Below, piece by piece: positions 4,732 through 5,269 of a stretch of 5,269 bases of DNA (positions within the stretch are counted from its first letter, which is position 1; every line of letters begins with the position of its first letter). The notes below the pieces were generated by a model. It was not told the origin of the DNA. It saw only the letters and a list, made by a program, of their open reading frames with translations, and searched no databases. The stretch is from Chlamydiota bacterium. GTDB lineage: Bacteria; Chlamydiota; Chlamydiia; Chlamydiales; SM23-39. Both the position numbers and the translations under genes were made by a program. The stretch is from the NCBI GenBank assembly GCA_021772165.1, contig JAJFMM010000102.1, positions 1-5,269 of the forward strand. Direction: 5' to 3'.

Positions 4732-5013
4732 ATGTCTGAAAACGACGTACAGACAACTTTGTTGCGGCAGCTTGTGGAAGAAGTGCATGAGCTGAACGAA
4801 AAATTGACTGTCCAAGTTGACCACGACTTGCCTATGACTCGTGAGCAAGCAGCACGGTTTTTGAACATGCACCCCGACACACTCTACAAACTTGCCCGTG
4901 AGAACAAGATCGCATACTCTCGAAAAGGAGATGGCAAGCGTTCGGAGATGATTTTTCTCAGGCAGGACTTGGAAGATTACCTAGACAGGATGAGGATTCC
5001 AGCCGTTGATTAA
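4732..5013 (+). CDS. excisionase-like helix-turn-helix DNA-binding protein (93 aa)
   Basis: Residues 35-83 (MTREQAARFLNMHPDTLYKL, ARENKI, then a wing and FLRQDLEDYL) are a clear MerR-like/HTH_17 excisionase-family domain. A short HTH (EQAARFLNMHPDTLYKLA) is followed by 'kI.ysRkGdGkRsEmiFlrqDLedYL', the usual wing and terminal helix. Residues 6-28 form a probable helix or coiled coil (TTLLRQLVEEVHELNEKL) for dimerisation. Such proteins bend DNA at attachment sites to direct excision by a tyrosine integrase, or act as small regulators. The gene lies about 140 bases from the tRNA scar, the classic place for a recombination directionality factor. There is no Shine-Dalgarno near ATG 4732, so translation is probably coupled to the 14-codon leader. 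It could also be only a transcriptional regulator. Confidence 0.9.
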   Translation: MSENDVQTTLLRQLVEEVHELNEKLTVQVDHDLPMTREQAARFLNMHPDTLYKLARENKIAYSRKGDGKRSEMIFLRQDLEDYLDRMRIPAVD

Positions 5014-5018
5014 AGTTG

Positions 5019-5084
5019 TGTCGATTTTGTGCCGGTTTCAAACCAAGACAGGTCATTTTCTCGCCTTCACTAACCAAATCGACA
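5019..5084. repeat. 9-bp inverted repeat near the attachment site
   Basis: TGTCGATTT (5019-5027) and AAATCGACA (5076-5084) are perfect inverted copies 48 bases apart, between the excisionase gene and the tRNA scar. The wide spacing and position fit arm-type sites for an integrase or paired excisionase sites better than a terminator. Confidence 0.4.
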
Positions 5085-5121
5085 TTCTCTTAAACCATGA
5101 ATTACCATCACTTATCACTAG
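5067..5121. repeat. three TCACT-type heptamers, possible recombinase arm sites
   Basis: TCACTAA (5067-5073), TCACTTA (5108-5114) and TCACTAG (5115-5121) share a five-base core, the last two directly adjacent. Short direct repeats beside an att core are common integrase arm sites, but a five-base core recurring three times in 55 bases is only weak evidence. Confidence 0.25.
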
Positions 5122-5150
5122 TCACCCGAAAAAACTTACTCGGCAGAACG

Positions 5151-5197
5151 GCCTTACACGCAGGGGGTCACTGGTTCGAGCCCAGTACCGCCCACCA
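5151..5197 (+). other. attachment site: 3' fragment of tRNA-Val (UAC)
   Basis: The segment contains an anticodon loop CTTACAC (5153-5159, anticodon TAC), the 3' anticodon strand GCAGG (5160-5164) and a short variable region. The T arm is intact: ACTGG (5170-5174), TTCGAGC loop (5175-5181), CCAGT (5182-5186). The acceptor 3' strand ACCGCCC (5187-5193), discriminator A and CCA (5195-5197) follow. The bases before it (5148-5152) would pair at only three of five anticodon-stem positions. No D arm or matching GGGCGGT 5' acceptor strand is present, so it is not a functional tRNA. Identity should begin near 5151, placing the crossover in the anticodon stem-loop. That is a well-known target of tyrosine integrases. 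Confidence 0.85.
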
Positions 5198-5269
5198 TTC
5201 AATCCCCAAGGCGCCGATGGCATACACGAACAGGCCGCTGGCATCTCAGTGTGTTTTCGATTGCGGTAA
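5198..5269. other. flanking host chromosome, no gene recognised
   Basis: These 72 bases follow the tRNA CCA end and should be the original DNA downstream of the tRNA-Val gene. An open frame runs through them to the window end, but it would start upstream of the tRNA fragment and read through it, so it is not credible. Confidence 0.5.

Larger units (their letters stand above)
1..5197. mobile_element. right-hand part of a tRNA-Val-integrated genetic element
   Basis: Everything left of the tRNA scar at 5151-5197 is interpreted as element DNA. Three things support this: a 3' half-tRNA lacking its 5' half, an excisionase-like gene directly beside it, and a tight operon of small accessory genes around a HerA/VirB4-type ATPase. 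Because the displaced 3' fragment points rightward, the element should extend to the left, and the left junction should carry an intact tRNA-Val(UAC) plus, probably, a tyrosine integrase. Neither is in the window, so total size and class (conjugative, mobilizable, or satellite) cannot be decided. No relaxase or replication gene is seen here. Confidence 0.72.

Noticed and set aside
5006..5269. Open frame of 87 codons at the right end
   Set aside because: It begins inside the excisionase gene and reads through the tRNA fragment. It has no ribosome site or recognisable protein sequence.

Overview
The window reads as the right-hand end of an integrated mobile genetic element followed by a short piece of host chromosome. 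The strongest boundary evidence is at 5151-5197. There, the 3' half of a tRNA-Val with a UAC anticodon (anticodon loop, variable loop, complete T arm, 3' acceptor strand and encoded CCA) appears without a matching 5' half. This is the usual scar left when a tyrosine recombinase integrates into a tRNA gene. The reconstituted tRNA and the integrase would lie at the other end, left of the window. The last small gene before the scar (4732-5013) encodes an excisionase-like helix-turn-helix protein, as expected next to an attachment site. All genes are on the + strand. The host is a bacterium that uses Shine-Dalgarno sites (AAGGAG, AGGGAG) and encodes tRNA CCA ends. I cannot name the phylum from this sequence.

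Layout: 1-218 holds no sizeable gene but has two short inverted repeats and a possible 8-codon leader. A 99-residue charged helical protein of unknown function (219-518) ends at a textbook intrinsic terminator (525-552). A compact operon of seven genes then runs from 631 to 4485: a possible YbjN/type III-chaperone-fold protein (631-1128), an unknown 93-residue protein (1142-1423), two small proteins with one membrane segment each (1442-1690 and 1695-1973), a zinc-binding cysteine-rich protein (1995-2537), a HerA/VirB4/TraG-superfamily ATPase with a C-terminal winged helix (2534-4213), and a small protein resembling the restriction-endonuclease-like C-terminal domain that in related ATPases is part of the same chain (4210-4485). 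ATGA stop/start overlaps join the last three genes. The first three have strong Shine-Dalgarno sites.

From 4486 to 4731 there is a cluster of TTC-loop hairpins and three short ORFs, the last of which looks like a translated leader for the excisionase gene. Between the excisionase gene and the tRNA scar (5014-5150) are a 9-bp inverted repeat and TCACT-type repeats that could be recombinase or excisionase arm sites.

Working hypothesis: the 631-4485 operon encodes a membrane-associated, ATP-driven DNA-handling machine carried by the element. DNA transfer or partition is most likely, and element-borne defence is an alternative. The ATPase would be the motor, the two single-span proteins its membrane partners, and the zinc and YbjN-like proteins accessory factors. 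No relaxase, replication protein or integrase is visible here. The superfamily call for the ATPase, the excisionase fold and the tRNA scar are well supported. The operon's biological role is inference.
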